Shown one piece after another: positions 26,217-39,065 of a DNA stretch of 64,000 bases (positions are counted from its first letter, which is position 1; the number at the start of each line of letters is the position of its first letter). The notes beneath the pieces were generated by a model that saw nothing but the letters and a program-made list of their open reading frames with translations, made no database searches and was not told the DNA's origin. Where the stretch lies: NCBI GenBank assembly GCA_021464245.1, contig JADCRB010000119.1, forward strand, positions 124,001 to 188,000. Reading direction: 5' to 3'. The position numbers and the translations under genes are program-made. Source of the stretch: Carallia brachiata. Lineage: Eukaryota > Streptophyta > Magnoliopsida > Malpighiales > Rhizophoraceae.

Positions 26217-26313
26217 CGCCGCCACCGCTGCCACTCCCTCCCTTTTTTCTTCTTCTTCTTCTTATCCTTCTCGCTATTTTTCTTCCTCTTTTGATTTTCC
26301 TTCCGTATTGTAA
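26107..26313 (+). other. Open frame resembling a plastid transit peptide, out of frame with the gene that follows
   Basis: From ATG 26107 the frame is rich in Thr, Ala and Ser, with Arg and no acids until near its end, and stops at TAA 26311. It looks like a plastid transit peptide. The conserved gene continues 33 bp later in another frame. An indel, or a non-coding leader, would explain this. Confidence 0.4.
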
Positions 26314-26345
26314 TTCCAACAACAGCAAATCCTGGCTGTACCCGC

Positions 26346-26933
26346 ATGTGTCCGGCAAGAACTAAGCGTTTCTACATCTCCAAGCCTACGGTATGCCCCC
26401 CCCCCCCTCCATCTCTATTTAGATAGCTCTGTATTGAATGCTACCCAATCGACTCTCCTATTTCGCCGCCCTGGTTCTCTTGCGCTGTTTGAGACGTTAG
26501 CAAAGCATGCTCTATCTCTCAACTATTTAGGTGCTTTTGATTTGAAGTACGATTTTGTGAATTCTCCCCATTTTCTGCCGCTTTTAAAATGAGGGCCAGA
26601 GGGCTCTATGTGCTTAATTTCTGGGTGTATATCTTGTTCTCTAGCATTGCTTTCCACTGGAAACTCGGATGATGCAATCCCGTTTGTTTAATTTTGTTGA
26701 AATGCTGTCAGCAAACAAAGAGTGGACCTTGTCTGTGTTTCCAAACGAGACGAATATAATAATAGAACAAGGGGTTCGGCTTCTGCTTCTTGTTGCTCTC
26801 ACATTCTGTTTTCCCATCCATTTGAAATTGAGTATTTCTTTTGTCCCAATTACGACTAGAATCCTAAATTCTCTCTATGCAATAAATGCTTGTGAGAATG
26901 TGCCGGCAAACTATTTGATTGTATCAGTTGGGC

Positions 26934-26964
<31 letters not shown>

Positions 26965-29456
26965 GCTGACTTTGTAGTGGTAGAACTTCCGGCCATGTTA
27001 TTAAAATGCCTGTTCTGCTGAATGAATGTTGTTTGTTAAAGATCTTTACTTCTTTGCCAGTTTAACGTATTGACTTAATGCTTTTCCTGATCCTTGTTAA
27101 GCTTTGTGCCTTAATATGTGTATGAAATTTGCACACTTTACTGTTTTTAAACTCCAAACACCTGTGATATCTTAGTTCATGCCCAAATTGAATTGATATC
27201 TGTGCATTTATGGATCTTTCCCTGAGTGGTGTCATTTAATGGCGGTGATCTAGCAATTGAAGCTTACTAAGATTCAAGCCATTAAAGTATTTTGATGCTG
27301 AAGGTAACTAAGCTTTCAAGGTGTTGAAATATTTTATTTCAAGCAGGTTTACTGTCTACGGAGAAAGTGCCTTACAACTAGTGTTACCATGAGCTTGTCT
27401 GATCACCTATGTTTACATGCAGTTGGTTTTCACTAATGATTTACTCCCAGGGGCTCTGTTTTTATGTACTGGCAATAGTGGCTTTGTGGGCATAAGAGGA
27501 GGGAACAAGATTTGGATGCTTGGGGAGCTAAAAATGAGAATCTGGCGGGCATGTTTTCTTCTGATGAAGATACTGGCATTCCAACACAAGCCCAAACACT
27601 TGTGGAAGGTTCAGAGACAGTTGTGGTGTCAGAGATTAAACCCGTTCCTGATGTCGACTATTTACAGGTGTGTATTGCAACTTGCTCGAGTTGGTAATTT
27701 AAGTGCACGGCAGACTTCTGTGGGACCACTGACTGATATTTCCTTCTTAAGATATGTTGCACAATGAAGAATATTAAATTCGGTGTTCTTTGCCTATGTG
27801 AGGAAATATACGTAGATGTTAGTTTCTTTCCCAATGAGACACTTTTAAAAATCTAATGGATTTCCTGAAAAAATGGCAGCTGCATTTCAGTACGTATGGC
27901 TTATGTCTAAGTTTGCACTTAGCTTGGAAGTTGCAAGCAGCCCCAGCTTTTCCAATGTTTGTTTTGCAATTATTTTTACCGTATCAATAGTTCCGTTCTT
28001 ACTCGTTTTGCAGGAGTTATTGGCCATTCAACAACAAGGGCCAAGAGCTATTGGCTTTTTCGGGACAAGGAATATGGGCTTCCTACATCAAGAACTCATT
28101 GAGATTCTTAGTTATGCTTTGGTTATAACTGTAAGATGCTACAACCTCTCAGCCAACATAAATTATATTTGTGGGCACTGTTACTGTACAGCGCCGTTTC
28201 TTGATCTGTACCCGCATCACTGAAAGAGTAAACATCACTGAAAGAGTAAACAAGTGTGATTGAAAGAGATACATTTCTAAACTCACTATTTAATTTCTAT
28301 TTGCAGAAAAACCACATATATACATCAGGCGCCTCTGGGACGAATGCAGCTGTTATTAGAGGTGCTCTTAGAGCAGAGAAGCCGGAGTTGCTTACAGTGA
28401 TATTGCCCCAAAGTTTAAAAAAGCAACCACCTGAGAGCCAGGAATTATTGTCAAAAGTAAGAAGTAAAATTCTTTCAACCATTCATGTCATGCTCTCTGT
28501 GTTCTGAAGGTTATTTCACCATTGGTGGCTTTTCCTCTATTAATAGTTTTACTTGGCTCAAGTAAATTGTGATCAATTCTGCAATGCTGCTTTTGCCGCT
28601 TGATTTATTTTTATGCTTTACTGTTATTGGTTTTGTACATAACATCAATTCTCCACAAGATGTCCCTCCATGTACACTACTGTTCATTTGTCTTCAATAG
28701 TTAAACTTTATGGTGAAGTTGAGGTGTAAAACATTTAATCGGCATAATCAATAATTGTGGCATGCATATCCAAATATTCAGTCACTCCGTATTGGAAATT
28801 AATGGCATTATCAGTTAACTTAAATTGAATTTGTCTGCCTAGAAGAAATTCAGCATTATATGCATGCCAAAGTTAGATAATAGCAATCATTGATGGGCAA
28901 GGTGCCAATTGCATTACAAATTCCATAACAAGGGTAGGCATATCAGACTCTGAGAACACTTTGGTATTGAGTAAGTTGTTTATGGTGTTGCACTTTCAGG
29001 TCCAAAATGTAATAGAGAAGCCGCACAATGATCATCTACCACTAATTGAAGCCAGCAGGTTTGTAGAAACTCGTTATCCTTGCAGGGTTGCCTTTTTGTG
29101 GTATTTCGATAGCTTAAAAGGTTTGAGTTTTCAATTTGTTCTTTGACTATTAGATTATTCCCTGCCCATTAGGTGTTGGGGGCAATATTGCTGTTGGAAG
29201 TAGTAGTCATTAGAAATGCTCAATTTCTAGCATCTGTTTGATCTAGTAATCTTGCAAATATATGAATGAGTCTGAATAGCTTTATTTATTTATTTTTTTT
29301 TGCGCATTGGGAATTTTCAGGTTGTGCAATATGGACATCATTTCTCATGTACAGCAGGTAATTTGCTTTGCCTTCCATGATAGCAGATTGCTGATGGAAA
29401 CATGTCAGGAGGCAAAAAACCTCAGGAAAATTGTGACTCTCTTTTACCTGGATTGA
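26346..29456 (+). CDS. Conserved plant/cyanobacterial protein with DprA/SLOG-like Rossmann fold
   Basis: Exons read: 26346-26390, 27479-27667, 28014-28130, 28307-28456, 29000-29058, 29321-29456; 231 aa from ATG 26346 to TGA 29454. Exon 2 starts at an AG that avoids an upstream TAG in that frame. The core reads GPRAIGFFGTRNMGFLHQ, then TSGASGTNAAVIRGALRAE and LLTVILPQSL, a nucleotide-binding pattern like the SLOG/DprA group (G-x-R near the first strand, then SGGA-x-G-like loop). It ends CFAFHDSRLLMETCQEAKN. Plant relatives are often annotated as DNA recombination-mediator protein A-like; their role is not established. The start is uncertain: a transit-peptide-like frame at 26107-26313 lies just upstream but is out of register. 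Confidence 0.8.
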
Positions 29457-30808
29457 AGCAATTTGCTGATGCCCTCACACAGTGTCTTAGAACATGGAGA
29501 GAGAGAGAGAGATAGAGAGAGATTGATTTTGGTTATTCTTTTGTCTGTAAACTAGAAGATGGGATGGAAGAAACAAATTGATTTGCCTTTCATAAATTGT
29601 CACAGCAGTGAAAGGGAACGAATTTACTACTCTTTATTGGAATTGGAAAAAGAAAGCAAAGGTTATTAGGCAGAATGAGTTGATTAATTATTTGTCGTCT
29701 TTTTATGTACTCAATGTGTGTGATGGCCAAATTGCAGGAGCCATGAGGCTGTTGATTTGTCTTTTTTCCTTTTTTTTTTTTCTTGTCCATCAGCACTGCT
29801 ATTGGACTAGAGCTATACAATATGGACGATTCTCCCTTTTTTTTTTTTTTCTCATAGGTCTCAAATTCTCCCATTGGACTAGAAATGTTTTGTTGTGAAA
29901 TGAATAGATGTTGATAATGTTGTATTTGTTGTCCATCTTATGTGGATAACATTAGTGAATGATCGCAATTGCTGGCAGAGACCTGGTCTTTGTATTCTTA
30001 CCTTGTGAACACAATTGCTGGCGTTCCCTCTTTTATCTTTTTTAAACAAATATGAATTGGCTCTAATCCTGTGGCGACGATTGTTGTCGTGCTTAGTCCG
30101 TACCTGTAACGTCACACGAGGAATACATCAAACGCCTGTTGCGTTAGTTTCCTTTTTTTTTGGGTTTCATTCAATTAAGCAGACATTAGTTACAACGCTA
30201 TTTTTTTGGTCAATTGAGATTGTGGGATACATATCACAGGCTTCAGAAATTCAGAGACAGCGAACTCTTAAGTCTATCAAATTTGTGCTCTGGACTTCCA
30301 CTTAGTAGAACATGCGACATTAAATTTCAACAATCAATAACCTTCTTGTTGTTAAAAATTGTTTGGTGCGGGGATTTAGTAATAGTTGAAGTAGTTAGAA
30401 ATAATGACTCTTAACTAAGAGATGCTAGGTTTGAATTTTAATTTTTTTCATTTTTTTAAATTTTTTAACTGTTAGATTAGATGACCAAAAAAAATAAATA
30501 AATAAATAAAAAGAGATGCTTGGTGCAATATGGGTATTCAAATTTCATTATAATAAAATAATAACGTAGAGAGGTTTTGCTTGGGAGGAACAGCCAATGC
30601 GGCGCCGTTTGACAGCTCCGCGGTCACACACAGCGAGATCAGATATTTATCCTATCCTCGACTCCCTTCATAGTTCTGTCTCCATCGCCGGCGCAAGTGA
30701 AGAAAGAGGTAGAGAAAGAGAGGAGTGAGTCGAGGAAGGGGACTGACAAATAATCAATTAAACGAAAGAGAGAGAGAGAGGGAAGGAGGGAGGAAGGCAA
30801 AAGCTGAA
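29457..30808. other. Spacer with T-rich tracts and a SINE-like block
   Basis: No gene seen. It holds an AG repeat at about 29497-29522, the SINE candidate at about 30357-30516, and the likely promoter/leader of the acyl carrier protein gene, including an AG repeat at about 30768-30780. Confidence 0.45.
30357..30516 (+). mobile_element. Possible tRNA-derived SINE
   Basis: The block has a box B-like GGTTTGAATTT at about 30429, ends in (AAAT)n and is bounded by a short repeat TTGGTGC on both sides. Box A is weak, so this is a candidate only. Confidence 0.35.
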
Positions 30809-32631
30809 ATGGCGGCAAGAGCGGCTTTGCTGAAGCACCTGAGAGTTAGGGTAGAGGGTTTACCTCAAAATCGTAGGTCTAGGTCTATGGCTATGGCTGA
30901 CAGCGGCTCCCTCGCCCTCTCTCTCAACGCCATACTCCGCCGTTTCTCCTCCTCCGAGGAAGTCAGGGGCTCCTTCCTCGACAAATCTGAGGTCACTGAT
31001 CGCGTCGTCAGTGTTGTCAAGAACTTCCAGAAGGTCGATCCTTCCAAGGTATAAATTTCTTTTTCTTTTTGTTCCTTTTATTATTGAATTATTATCTATA
31101 CACTACTCTCCTGTTTTCTTGTCTGTACTTTTGGAATTCGCTCGTTAATCGTTTTACCAAATTAATCTTTTTGAACTTCCCAGTCTAAGTGCTGTCAATA
31201 CCAATTTATGTGTGACAGACAAACCCCAAAGTTGTTAGTCTTTTGTTGTTCCTCTTCAAAGTTAAGTCAGAAGCTGTTAGCAGCCTTCCATAAGATTTTT
31301 TATTTTCCAAGCCTAAATTTTTACCTTGAAGGGCTGTTTCTTTCTCCCTTTTCCTTTTTTTTTGTTTAATTTTATTTTCCAGCATGCTTGAATATTCTGG
31401 AAAATACTTAAAGCTAAGAAGAGGGGTAAAAAGGACTGTTGATTGGGAACCTTATAATATCCTCGTCGCAATTACAACAGTACCTCTGAATGATAAACTG
31501 GGTTATGTAGTTTTCCTAGGCAAAGCCTCTTGGGTTTGATTTCCCACTTCTTCGAAGGTATAGAACAATGACTATCTGGTTTATTCGGGAAATTGGTTCC
31601 CTTAATTTGTATTCCGGATCGTCATTCTGTTTTTTGTGCCTGCTTGCTGGCGATGAGACCAGTGGACTAGTTGCTGCCGCACTGTAAATGGCTGCTCCTT
31701 TATTTTTATTATCCCATTCCATCATTGTGCTTCTGTTGGTTTGGGGTTTCCCAGTTTTATCTTTTAACAATTGTCAAAGTGTCAGTCTAGCACTCTTAAC
31801 AATCTTTCTCAGTTCTTTCTTTTAACTACTGTACGAGTCTTCTAATTGTTCAACTTTTGAAGTTTGAAGAGAAAGATTATTATGCACTTACGCTAGGAAC
31901 AGTAGCACCTCATTGCTGAACTCTCTGTCTCTTTATTGTGGGGAAGAAATATGGTCTGTCAAATAAGCAATCATTGTTGTAATTGTTATCTTGTGCAGCG
32001 AGAGTGACTTTTTTTTTTCATTTTTTTTTTATTTTGGGGAAGCAATGAGGTCCGTCAAATCAGTAATCTTTGTTGTGTTTGTTATCTTGTGCCAGGAGAG
32101 TGACTTTTTATCGTGGGGAAGGAATATGCTTCGTCAAATAAGTAATCTTTATTATGGTCATTATCTTGTGTCAGGAGAATGACTTTTTTGTTGCAGGCCC
32201 GGAATATTTTTTTAGCTTAGTGTCAATATGTGTGATATATGTTGCAGGCTTGTGCTAAGATCCTTGTCTTTCTTCCGCTGGTTGTTTAGAATCTTTACAC
32301 AGGCAGTGTTTTTATTCAAGTGTAGCAGCATTGATATGTTTAAGTTCCTAGTGGTCCAATTCGGCCACTTGTTGCCATATTTTAGCGCTACCAAGAGTGG
32401 CGTTGATCTTGTGTGATAATATTGTTTGTATGGCATTTTCCCCCCCTTTTTCAGGTTACACCAAGTGCTCATTTCCAAAACGATCTTGGCTTGGACAGTT
32501 TGGATGCTGTGGAGATTGTTATGGCCCTTGAAGAAGAGTTTGGGTTTGAAATTCCAGATAATGAAGCAGACAAGATCAACTCTATCAATCTGGCTGTCGA
32601 TTTCATAGCTTCATACCCTCAGGCAAAATAG
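30809..32631 (+). CDS. Mitochondrial acyl carrier protein
   Basis: Exons 30809-31048 and 32455-32631; 138 aa. The protein carries the growing acyl chain in mitochondrial fatty acid and lipoate synthesis and is an accessory part of respiratory complex I in many eukaryotes (family knowledge). The N-terminal region of about 50 residues is Arg- and Ala-rich without acids until the middle, as in a mitochondrial presequence. The ACP domain starts near [19 protein letters not shown]. The phosphopantetheine site is Ser95 in [23 protein letters not shown] and the helix IASYPQAK at the C-terminus are typical of mtACP. The intron falls between K80 and V81. Other plant ACPs are plastid forms, which have different presequences. 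Confidence 0.93.
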
Positions 32632-34485
32632 GGAAAGATATGGAGCTGTATCTGGTCCTTTGCAAGGAATTGGCTGCATTTGGTGCCTATTATTTCTTTG
32701 GGAAAAGTGTTTTAAGGGTCCTTTGTTTTGTCTATTACTGAATTATTGTTCAAGAGGATAGTTATTGTTATGTGTGACTTCAGTGCTGGCGCTCATGTTG
32801 GTGATTGCATGAACTATTGTTCATTGCCTGCATGATGTTTTCTTGAATAAATTACTTTGATCAATGTCTGTTGGGCTGGATTGCCGTACAAGCACTGAAT
32901 TTTTTTTCCCATGGTTTTAACTATTCGCGAAGCATGTGACTACTCTTTTTTCCTCCTCTTCTGGTCCATTGCATGTCATTTCTGGTTACTCTTTGGAAAC
33001 AGGAAAACTAAGACAAGCAGGCGGACTGTTTGGGGAAGCAAAGAAAGTAACAGAGCTGGATGGTGCTCGTGAATGCCAGATGTATGAGCATTAAGTAATT
33101 TGGCGATATGAGTGGCCAAGGATCATTCTTGTTTTTGATAGAATGCAGATGGCAGGGTGTCCAAACTGCAGCAAAAAGTTAGGTTTTCCTTGCTGGTTTT
33201 GGCTACACGGGCTGAGGTTTAAATAATGCAAGAGTTTTTTTTTTTTTTTTTATAAAGTCTATTAAAAGGTTTTTTTGGACTTGCACGAGGATAAATCCCT
33301 CATTTCCTAATTTATTTATTAATTTTATTTATTCTTTATTCGAGTTCAATGTGGTTGGAGAAGGACTTAATTCACAGATTTTTCTGCCTTTGTTTTTTTC
33401 CGTTCTTTCTTGTGTATCGACGGAGAATCTAGACCCAAGAAAAATTAAACGACAAGGTAGAGGGCCCAGACCCTGCAATGCCAAGCGACACCCCTGATAT
33501 CAGCTTAGAAGACTGGTTCGAGAGCTCTCGGAGGAGGAAATGCAACCCAAGGGGGGAGTTGGGAAGCTAACTGCAACCCAATTAGCTTTCGATGCACTGG
33601 CTCAAGTCTATGATGAAATGCGAGAGCCTCGCATTCCGCCGTAGTCTAAACTGATATCGTATGATCTTTGGTCCTTTGGATAAAGCTCGTAATCAGAAGC
33701 TACTCATAATTCGCAGAAGATGCTTAGGGGAAGAGCTTGACATTTAACACCGAATTCAAATCATCCGGGCTGGTTATCTTAGAGATAATGATGATTTGGA
33801 GATGACCATCATTTACTTGAGTTAATGTAGCTTCCAGCGTTTTAGCAAATCAAAACTGTTGCAGGAGTTCACACCTTCCAACCGATTTATGCTTGTCATT
33901 AAAATGCCTGAAGTCATACAACCAGGAATTTGCCTTGAACACCTTTTGGGGCTTTACAGTACAATGATGGGAAGAACTAAGATTTTATCTCTTTAGTTGT
34001 AGTGAACTCGAAGCTCATCTCATTGCAAATGCCCTTGATACGCAGTAACATAAACACCTTTTCTGAATTCTCTTGTTCATTATTCGACTATACAGAAAAA
34101 GCTCAAAACCCGAACTATATTCCACCTCTCCCTCATTCCTAGCCTTGTCGAAATGCTACTGCATTCATTCCAAGGCTGCACTTTCATTGCAATATCAAGT
34201 GAAGTAAAATTGGATGATTGGAAAGACACGATAAAATACAAGGCTTCGATAGTTATGAGCAAATGATTGGTTTCTAGTGGTTTCTACCCAAAACTTATAA
34301 CATCTGAAAATCAAACAGATGGCATGCCTTGCCTACAAACATAATAAACCCCCATTAGAATCTGCAACATTCATTACAGTCCCTGCTTTATCAATCGTCG
34401 TCTAAGGAAATCAAATATGATGGCCCCCTATATCAATCTTGTTCTTGTAAGCTTAGACATTCAAGGACACAACTAGAGAGATGCC
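32632..34485. other. 3' flanks of the ACP gene and EMC10
   Basis: Nothing coding recognised. The region holds the ACP 3' UTR, a T-run at about 33234-33251 and presumably the EMC10 3' UTR at the right end. Confidence 0.5.
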
Positions 34486-37400
34486 TCATCTTCTTCGTGC
34501 AGCAGGACTTGGGCCACGCTGGACTGCTGCTCCTGGCTGGCCAGACGGCTGCTCTTCAGCCATATTCATTGCTTGGGTTATGGCATTCATCACTATGAGT
34601 CCAAGAGGAATCAAGTACATCCACTGGAACATAAGAAGTGGCAAAGGCACACTTAGTGCAAAGTTTTTCCCAGTCAAATTTGGAAATAAGTTTTAAGTGT
34701 ATTCATACCACAAATTTCAACCCTATGTAGTAGGTGCATATTTGGGTACGTATACATGGATACATGTAGTATATGAAAAACAAATATGTCTTACAGGACT
34801 TACATATTTAGCCCAGAAGGACCTTTCTGGTGGTTTTAAGCCTTCATCCTCTCCATTTTCACCACCAAGTGTACTCTCAGCAAATACTGGAGTTCTACAA
34901 AAAAAAAAAAAAGTGGAAAGAAATGAATACTCACGATTGAAAAACAATGAGCATACAAAAATAAGGGCATTTATGCTTGGCATACTGAAGCTTGATACAT
35001 TTTAGTTAGAATTTCAATTTACCAAATCATTTTGTTGAAGTAGTTCTTTAGTAATTCTCTGTTTGAGATTTATCTCCTTCAATTTTTTTCTAAATATATT
35101 ATTCAGTTTTTCTTTATGTTTGCCTATAAATATGGATTTTTTTTTTGAGAAAATCCTATAAATATGGATTTGATTATTGAAACATCTGTTGATGGCTGAA
35201 CTTATTTGAGCTGTCGTATTGCTCTCCCTTTACCTCTGTGTTTCTCAGAATTGCTCCCATATTATTTTTGTCTTCCCTGTCTTTTATAATTTCACTATGG
35301 TTTTTCTCCTTTCCACCATTCACTCTCTCATTTCCTCTATTATTGATTATTCTGCTCTGCCAGATCACAAAAATTTAGCACAAGCCCTTTCCTCAAACTT
35401 ACACATAATACATAAGAGACTGTCACTGAAATTGCAAATACAAACTAACAGTTAAAGCAGAAAATTTTGACTAAACCCTTAATGACGTCAAAAAGGTTTC
35501 GACAAGAACTGCAAGCACCAAAGTCACTGGAAAAGGAGTATCCTATTAATTTTCCTGATTCTTTTGCAACAAAGTTCAGAGTCAGGGTAGCCTAAGTAAC
35601 TAAAGAATGAGAGACAGAATGGCCTTATCTAATAGGTATCACTGCAGAAGCATGTATCTCACCCAACAGCATGACTTTTAATGCATATCGTGTTTAGACC
35701 ACTAACAAATACCATGCATACTTTACTCTTTGGCACACCTCAATTCTTCCAGGGTGAAAGGTCAGAAGGACAAACAGTTAACGAACGTAAACTAATACAA
35801 AAATACTTTACCTTGGTGCCTGCTCGCCAGTCTTCAAAACCGCGTGTGAGTTGAATGACCACTTAGTAGGCTAAAACATGAGACAAAAACATGCGTATGA
35901 GAACTAGCCTATGAAAACCCTCATCATGAACAAATTGAAAAGAAAACCACATTATTAAATGTGCTCAACTTCATTATGACGAGAAAATGAAGAGCAAAAA
36001 GAAAGGATAGTTCTCACTTACAAGTTTCATTTGCCGGGAATATGGGCAAGCCCCAGGGGCACCATAATTGACAGCCAAAATATTAACACCATCCTTCAAA
36101 AAGTTAAAAAAGGACAAATTTTTTTAAAAAAAAAGGACAATGAAGAGAAAGAAAAATCATGACCTTCACTTCTTCATGAACACCAAACAATTCTTACTCC
36201 TAAATCTAGATAAGCTGGGGATATTCCTCCTGTGGCCTATTCCTTTAAAATCTCATTATGGCATTGATGTGATGATTATGGGTTGAATGAGGCATGGCGT
36301 TTCCTATTACCTTATAAAGTTAGCACGTAACACCAACAGAGGGGATTTGAGAATTCTATTTATAAATGGAGTGTAAACAGGAGAAACAACAAGTAGCTGC
36401 ATCATTGGGCACAAACCTACTCGCTTTTGCCCTTCTCTACCCAAAATCCAGACTGATGCAAAAAGAAACTTCTACCCTACCACAAAAAGCTGATAAAAAG
36501 GAGATCACTGGCCAGTAGTTTCACTCAAATCCTCAACTTCTGGTGAATCACAAAGTTCAACTCTAAAGAATAAAGAAAGGTAAAATTCTTAAATGCATGG
36601 GCTGATTAACGATTAATAATGGAAACACAGCATAATTGTCCTTCTTTGTTTAGACTGACTCGTGATTTAAGAAAATTAACAGAATAGAAGTAATGAAAAA
36701 AATAACAGGCAGATCACCTAAGTGGAACATTACCATGTGTATGACAAAATGCTCATCCAAGCTCCCTAGAGTAAGACATCTCTGTTTCAGATTCAGAAGG
36801 ATAAAAATAAAGAATTAGTGCTGCATAAAATTGAAATTGTTTATTAGAAACAAATGCAACAGAACTGGCATAAAACCCACCCAGACATTTTATTCCCTCA
36901 AAAAGGAGATTTCACAGTCACATAGACATAGAAGGGTGTCTATCTACATTACCCAACTCCAAATTTCTCACCAATTCCCCAAAAATGAGATTCCATATTT
37001 AAAAGGATAACACTAAATGCACGGCAGATTTTGGTTTCTAAACAGATTGGCGGCTTTAGAGTATACTGGGCTAAGAAGAAGACTCATATAATCGACAATT
37101 TGACAACAATGACATCAGATAAAGAAAGAGTGAAAGAGACATTGGAGAAATGTTTTGAAAACTGCACTCAAAGTATAAAATTGCCTTGCAAAATCTACCG
37201 GCCCGGTTTAAAATTAATTAGAAAAAGAATACGAGCTATTGAATTAGCAGCAACTTACGGCTTTCACTGATGAGATAACATGTTCTCTTCCAGAAGGACC
37301 CAAAACATTAGATGGCAGTCTGATACTATAAAAGTCATCACCTTGCAGCAGTGTCTGCAAAAGTTTCACATAAAGATTGAGGAATGCTTGTTGCAGAGCG

Positions 37401-38501
37401 CCAAAGAAAGAAAAAAAAGTTCAGAAGAAAAGAAATTACCTTAAAATTTTCTTTGTCTGCATCAGTGAAAGCATTTCTTGTAAACCGCAACTTTGTAAGC
37501 GTCTGCCAGGAGTAATTTTGCACGTGAGTCAGACAACAAATTCAGGCTTTTCCGAGTAACAATCAAGCATTAAAGCCAAAGCTCAGCTTAATTGGGAAAA
37601 AAAACAAAAAGGACGAATGAAGCCTTAAACAGTTGTAGGAACTGAATTTCTCAAGTTTGAAAAGTGACTAGGCACAGAAAGAAAGCATTACATTACGCAA
37701 ATATTTCACTTAGCTGCAATGATACTAAATACCAGTGTGTATCTTAGACTAGGGTTAGTGCACAAGCCAACCAAATTCTCATCCAAAAATAAGTATAAAT
37801 GGAAATAGACGAGCAAGCTTTGAAATCTGAGGATTGAGCATTAAAAGACGCTAACTTTATTGATGGGTCTGCAACAAGTTTAGGAAGCCTTGCTCAAATA
37901 ATCAAAATAGAGATGGGCAACAAAAAGGTAATCTCCAGAACCAGAAAAAAGGTTGGGGAAAAAAGGAATAGTGCTTTACTAACATAGAACAGAAAGCAAT
38001 TTCGACGGCCAATGATACTTTAAGAGAGTATTATTAGCACATGCAAAAGGAAAAAGAAAAACCAAACAGAAAGAGAGAGAGAGGAAGGGGGGTGGGGTGG
38101 GGTGGGACCTGGCCGCCGTGATGCAAAGTTTTGAGGCGGGCGGAGAAGGTGCCGGCGGGAGAGAAATCGGAGTGGCCAAAGGAGTGGTCGAGGGTGAAGT
38201 GGATCTTAGAGTCGGAATCCGGATCCGAATACTTTCTTCGGGTAGGAGTAGTTGGGGAGGATGGTGTGGACGAGGAGGAGTACGCGTGGGTATCAGATTG
38301 GGTATGTTGCGAGTGAGACGGAGGGGGAGGCGAAGGCGGATGCAGGCCTCCCTCGAGACCAAACTCTTCGTCGTCTACCAGAAGCTCATCCGATTCGAAG
38401 GCGTACGAACTTCGTCCTGCTGATAATAACAATACTAATAATAACAATAATAGGAAGGGATAGCGACAGAAGGAGGAGGACCGCTGTGCCATCTTCTTCA
38501 T
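34486..38501 (-). CDS. EMC10: ER membrane protein complex subunit 10 (EMC10)
   Basis: EMC inserts and stabilises multi-pass membrane proteins in the ER; EMC10 is a lumenal-facing subunit with one C-terminal anchor. Exons from the complement: 38501-38109, 37502-37440, 37354-37259, 36781-36734, 36093-36022, 35870-35812, 34894-34804, 34623-34486; 319 aa, all phases agree. A signal peptide is seen at about 5-35 (poly-Leu core then SAGRSSYA). A Ser/Pro-rich acidic linker follows, then the beta-rich EMC10 domain (KIHFTLDHSF, DDFYSIRLPSN, GAPGACP). The family signature ERSFWAKYWMYLIPLGLIV is at about 267-285 and holds the membrane segment. An in-frame upstream ATG at 38651 exists but precedes poly-Ser/Leu simple sequence; the ATG at 38501 or 38492 is preferred. 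The gene is divergent from the LUC7 gene. Confidence 0.9.
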
Positions 38502-38579
38502 CCGCACTGTTTTTTCTATTCTCTCTTCTTTGGAGCTCTCTGACTTTCCCAGGAGCTTCTCTCTCACTAAAAAAAATAC

Positions 38580-38613
<34 letters not shown>

Positions 38614-39065
38614 GGGGGGGTGGTTGGCGTTGAAGTTGCGAAGAAGGCCAACGAAACGAGGCACAGGATAGGAGTCCCATTTGATTGGGAATTGGGATTG
38701 GATCTTATTTGGGGGCCTCATTACGATTATTGGGCATAGAAACTACAAAACTAGTTCATTGGGCTTCCGTTGGGCCCATCTTCCATTAATTTTAACAAAA
38801 AACAAAAAAAAATCCCTAATTTGGAATTTCCTTAATAATATAATAATAATGAATTGAGTCGGCGGTGAATTTGGTACACTCATGTAAATACGTGCAAGGC
38901 GTGGGGGCACATATGGATTTTCGAAAGAGGGTTTAGACATCGAGAGAGTTGCATCGCCGCTTTGGCAGTCAGTGGAAGGAGCACGCAGCAGCCGAAGAGG
39001 AAACCCTAGTCCTACTCGGCTACACAGTGATAGAGAGAGAGGAGAGAGAGAGAGAGAGAGAGAAG
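38502..39065. promoter_or_regulatory. Shared 5' interval between divergent EMC10 and LUC7 genes
   Basis: Only 564 bp separate the two start codons. It contains AG repeats near each start (about 38584-38611 and 39028-39061), probably in the two leaders. No clear TATA box was seen. A bidirectional promoter is inferred. Confidence 0.6.

Noticed and set aside
38502..38651. Upstream in-frame ATG for EMC10 at 38651
   Set aside because: The extension is coded by the AG repeat and would bury the signal peptide; more likely a leader.
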